From Bradyrhizobium sp. Ce-3 (GTDB lineage Bacteria; Pseudomonadota; Alphaproteobacteria; Rhizobiales; Xanthobacteraceae): 64,000 bases of DNA. The DNA lies in NCBI RefSeq assembly GCF_022835695.1, contig NZ_BQUV01000004.1:607730-671729 (forward strand), in the 5' to 3' direction. The position numbers were made by a program, and so were the translations under genes. Shown in pieces: positions 61,973 through 64,000 of this stretch (position 1 is its first letter; each line of letters begins with the position of its first letter). Under the pieces are notes generated by a model. It had not been told where the DNA came from and made no database searches. It saw nothing but the letters and a program-made list of their open reading frames with translations.

Positions 61973-62016
61973 CCATGTGACATTGGGACTACGTTTACAT
62001 GACGTCCATGTGACAG
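61973..62016 (-). promoter_or_regulatory. Pho-box-like direct repeats upstream of pit
   Basis: On the minus strand CTGTCAC-ATGG-ACGTCAT (62016-61999) gives two TGTCA/CGTCA half-sites 11 bases apart, the PhoB spacing. TGTCACATGG recurs at 61982-61973, 33 bases (three repeats) further on. PhoB control of pit is inferred. Confidence 0.5.
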
Positions 62017-62084
62017 TTGTATGAAGGCAGCGCGCTAGGCTTCCGCCCGACGCCTAATTCGCTGACAGGCTTGGTATATTTTAT

Positions 62085-62519
62085 CTAGTGCTGCGATGCC
62101 GGCTGCGCCGGCACATGCAGCTCTTCGGCATATTTGTGCGCCAGCCAGGACGTGATCACACCCGGGATGAAGCCGACCAGCCCGTACAGGATGAACTGCA
62201 CCGCGCCGCTTTCGGAGCCGTGCGAGGCGTAGGTCAGCGCCGCGCCGACGAACGCCACCGCGCCGACGATCAGCATCCGCAGCGTCGGCGCGATCCGCCG
62301 CACATGCATCAGGATGTCGTCGATCGCGCCGAACATCAGCGACGGCACGATGCCGAACAGATAATTGTATTGCAGCGACTTCACGAACACGACGAGCAGC
62401 TTCGTCACCTCGCCGCGATCGGTCTCGGTCCAGTAGCCGGACTGATAGGTGGTCATGAGCAGCAGCAGGAAGCCGCCGATGAACGGCCCGATGGCTGCGA
62501 AGATCAGATAGCGTTTCAT
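62085..62519 (-). CDS. four-helix membrane protein (DUF5413-like)
   Basis: A 144-residue protein with four hydrophobic segments: YLIFAAIGPFIGGFLLLLMT, YNYLFGIVPSLMFGAIDDIL, MLIVGAVAFVGAALTYA and FILYGLVGFIPGVITSWLA. It ends in a polar tail EELHVPAQPASQH. ATG 62519 is preferred (MKRYLIF); GGGCAAGGGCACGCC is upstream. The family assignment is from memory and moderate; function is unknown. Confidence 0.7.
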   Translation of the reverse strand: MKRYLIFAAIGPFIGGFLLLLMTTYQSGYWTETDRGEVTKLLVVFVKSLQYNYLFGIVPSLMFGAIDDILMHVRRIAPTLRMLIVGAVAFVGAALTYASHGSESGAVQFILYGLVGFIPGVITSWLAHKYAEELHVPAQPASQH

Positions 62520-62613
62520 GGCGTGCCCTTGCCCGGCGTCGGTCAAGTGTAACGCAGTCGCGCGACGGTGCTAGGGGAAAATCGGAAGGGGCCGCCAACG
62601 TTCCTCGGGTGTC

Positions 62614-62709
62614 ATGCCCCGCGAAAGCGGGGCATCCAGTACGCCGCGGCTTGTCGATTCAATCGCCGGCGTCTCTGGAATACTGGGTCGCCCGGTCGAG
62701 CCGGGCGAC
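62614..62709. repeat. intergenic palindromic repeat (two hairpins)
   Basis: The first hairpin is ATGCCCCGC-GAAA-GCGGGGCAT (62614-62635). The second is GTCGCCCGG-TCGAG-CCGGGCGAC (62687-62709). The second shares its core with the element at 30566-30596. Confidence 0.78.
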
Positions 62710-62740
62710 GACAGCGGAACGAGAGGCGGGCCAACGCCGG

Positions 62741-64000
62741 TTACTCACCCCACGCCGCGAACGCGTCGTTGAAGGCGCGCTCGCCCGGTGCGCCCTTTTC
62801 GATCGCGATGATGGCGCGGCGCTGGTTGGTGTAGACCAGCGGCACGTCGAACCAGGACCGCTCCTTGAGGAGCTGCAGATTGCGCGAGCGGTCGGCGTCG
62901 ACGTTGGAGAGGCCGACCAGGAAGAAGCCGTCGGTGACCTTGACCGCGAGGCCTGCCAGCGGCGTGCCGCGGGCCTGCTCGTTGGACTTCATCAGGATGC
63001 CCGGAACGTTGCCGACGCCGCCATTGGCGAAATCCTGCGGCAGGATGAAGGTCAATTCCGCGGTGTGGCTCGCCGGCAGCGATGAATCGGTGTTGCGGCG
63101 GAACGACATCGTCATCTTGAACTTGCGATCGGGAATGTCGATGTCGGCACGCACGGCGATGTCGGGCTTCTGGTTGCCAGATCCCTTGACCTGCTCGGTG
63201 CGCCAGACCACCGAGCCGACATATTGCTTGCCCTTCGGATCCGACGGGTCCTCGTCATAGAGCACCACGCGCTGCGCCACCGGGGCAACCGGCTCGCCCG
63301 ACGACGAGGGCTGGCCGACGCGGTCGGTGATCTTCTTGCTCGCTGGCGTCGACGCATCCTTCGGAGCCTCGACGGGCGCGGAGGATTTGAACAGGCTGCT
63401 GACCAGGGTCGTGGCCTGCTGCCGGAACAGGATGCCGGTACCGACCAGGATCAGCAGGATGCCGATCACGATCGCGGTCTTGAACGGGAACATCGAGCCG
63501 ACGCGCGGCGGCCGCTTCGGCTCGCGATCGGCGCTGCCGACCCGCGACCGTTGCGGCGGCGGGCCCTGCGGCGGCTGCGGGGTGTAGCGCTCGGCTTCCT
63601 CGATCGACTCGTCGTAGGAATACGGCGCCTCGCCATCGCCGCCGCGGTTTTCCAGGCTCGGCTCCAGCCGGTCGAACTCCGGCGAGGGCGACGGCACGTT
63701 GGCGTAGGTCTTGCGCGCGTTGCGGCTGGCTTGCGCCGCGGCGCGGCCGAGATCGTCGGCGTCCGCGGTGATGTCGCGGAAACCGCGCACGCCTGGAGAA
63801 GCCGGGGGCACCGGCGGCTGGCCGCCTTCCGGGCCGCGGCGCGGCGCGCCCGGCCGGGCCTGTGGCGCCTGGGTCTCGGGAGCTGGTGGGTTCTGCGGCC
63901 GCGGCGGAGCCGGCGGCGGCGCGTCGGGACGGAGGTTGCGCGGCGGGCGGGGCTCGGCCGCGGCCGCAGAACCCACCAGCTCCCGAGACCCAGGCGCCAC
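62741..64000 (-). CDS. proline-rich single-pass membrane protein (5' end uncertain)
   Basis: At least 419 residues, running to the window edge. The first ~160 residues are Pro/Ala/Arg-rich and disordered. A membrane helix follows (FPFKTAIVIGILLILVGTGILF, about 168-189). The C-terminal ~200 residues form a conserved exported domain (VVLYDEDPSDPKGKQYVGSV, FVLP-like TFILPQDFANGGVGNVPGIL, GTPLAGLAVKVTDGFFLVGL). Function unknown. The first ~15 codons lie in a 44-bp inverted repeat, so the true N-terminus may differ or lie outside. Confidence 0.7.
   Translation of the reverse strand: MAPGSRELVGSAAAAEPRPPRNLRPDAPPPAPPRPQNPPAPETQAPQARPGAPRRGPEGGQPPVPPASPGVRGFRDITADADDLGRAAAQASRNARKTYANVPSPSPEFDRLEPSLENRGGDGEAPYSYDESIEEAERYTPQPPQGPPPQRSRVGSADREPKRPPRVGSMFPFKTAIVIGILLILVGTGILFRQQATTLVSSLFKSSAPVEAPKDASTPASKKITDRVGQPSSSGEPVAPVAQRVVLYDEDPSDPKGKQYVGSVVWRTEQVKGSGNQKPDIAVRADIDIPDRKFKMTMSFRRNTDSSLPASHTAELTFILPQDFANGGVGNVPGILMKSNEQARGTPLAGLAVKVTDGFFLVGLSNVDADRSRNLQLLKERSWFDVPLVYTNQRRAIIAIEKGAPGERAFNDAFAAWGE
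63862..64000. repeat. 44-bp perfect inverted repeat ending at the window edge
   Basis: Bases 63862-63905 (starting GTGGCGCCTGGGTCTCGG) and 63957-64000 are exact reverse complements, with 51 bases between. Both arms lie in coding sequence. The match runs up to the last base of the window. Confidence 0.9.

Overview
The window looks like the chromosome of a free-living or symbiotic alphaproteobacterium of the Bradyrhizobium/Rhodopseudomonas type. It is GC-rich throughout. It carries a Caulobacter-like flagellar block (sciP, fliF, fliG, fliH/flbE, fliN, flbD), PmtA-type phospholipid methylation, many AraC/TetR/ROK/MocR regulators, several ABC importers, and short palindromic intergenic repeats. 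The genus is inferred from gene content and order; no marker gene was compared. There is no insertion sequence, phage, CRISPR array or rRNA operon. The only RNA gene found is tRNA-Met(CAU).

Layout. 0-2 kb: a secreted DUF4424 protein and a small methyltransferase. 2-7.3 kb: an AraC regulator, paaG and paaZ of phenylacetyl-CoA catabolism, and a TetR (PaaR-like) regulator; two near-identical 20-bp palindromes flank the block. 8-18.6 kb: a sugar cluster with a xylose-dehydrogenase-like SDR, a ROK repressor, and two complete CUT2-type ABC importers on either side of an OprB porin. 18.8-24.7 kb: a MocR regulator divergent from an oxidoreductase and a nitroreductase, then a DHA2 efflux pump divergent from an ArsR-like regulator. 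24.7-27.7 kb: gene remnants beside tRNA-Met, pmtA and mnmA. 28-30.4 kb: fliK and flgD. 30.4-39 kb: an accessory stretch of poorly known genes, including a Gly/Ser-rich protein with a 114-residue tandem repeat, a frameshifted fragment of a paralogue 3.4 kb away, a PQQ-propeller-like secreted protein, an OpgC-like acyltransferase and CRP-like palindromes. 40.4-46 kb: sciP and the fliF operon. 46.8-53.8 kb: sulfonate utilisation (flavin reductase, SsuB, SsuC, SsuD, a frameshifted SsuA, an intact second SsuA) and a second luciferase-like monooxygenase. 54-64 kb: a RecD-like helicase, msrA-msrB, small conserved proteins, an AraC regulator, a PiT phosphate transporter with a Pho-box-like motif, and a truncated proline-rich membrane protein.

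How genes work together. PaaG and PaaZ catalyse successive ring-isomerisation and ring-opening steps and are probably repressed together by the TetR protein. In the sugar cluster, outer-membrane uptake (OprB), inner-membrane import (two ABC systems) and periplasm-to-cytoplasm oxidation (SDR) appear to be controlled by the ROK protein. The ssu genes import and desulfonate organosulfonates using reduced flavin supplied by the flavin reductase. The fliF operon builds the MS ring and C ring and encodes the sigma-54 activator FlbD for later flagellar genes.

Most unusual observations: a dispersed palindromic repeat that is read in frame as part of SsuC; a one-base deletion that breaks the first SsuA; a 39-bp perfect inverted repeat upstream of sciP; the decayed copy of the Gly/Ser-rich gene; and a 44-bp inverted repeat that ends exactly at the last base of the window.
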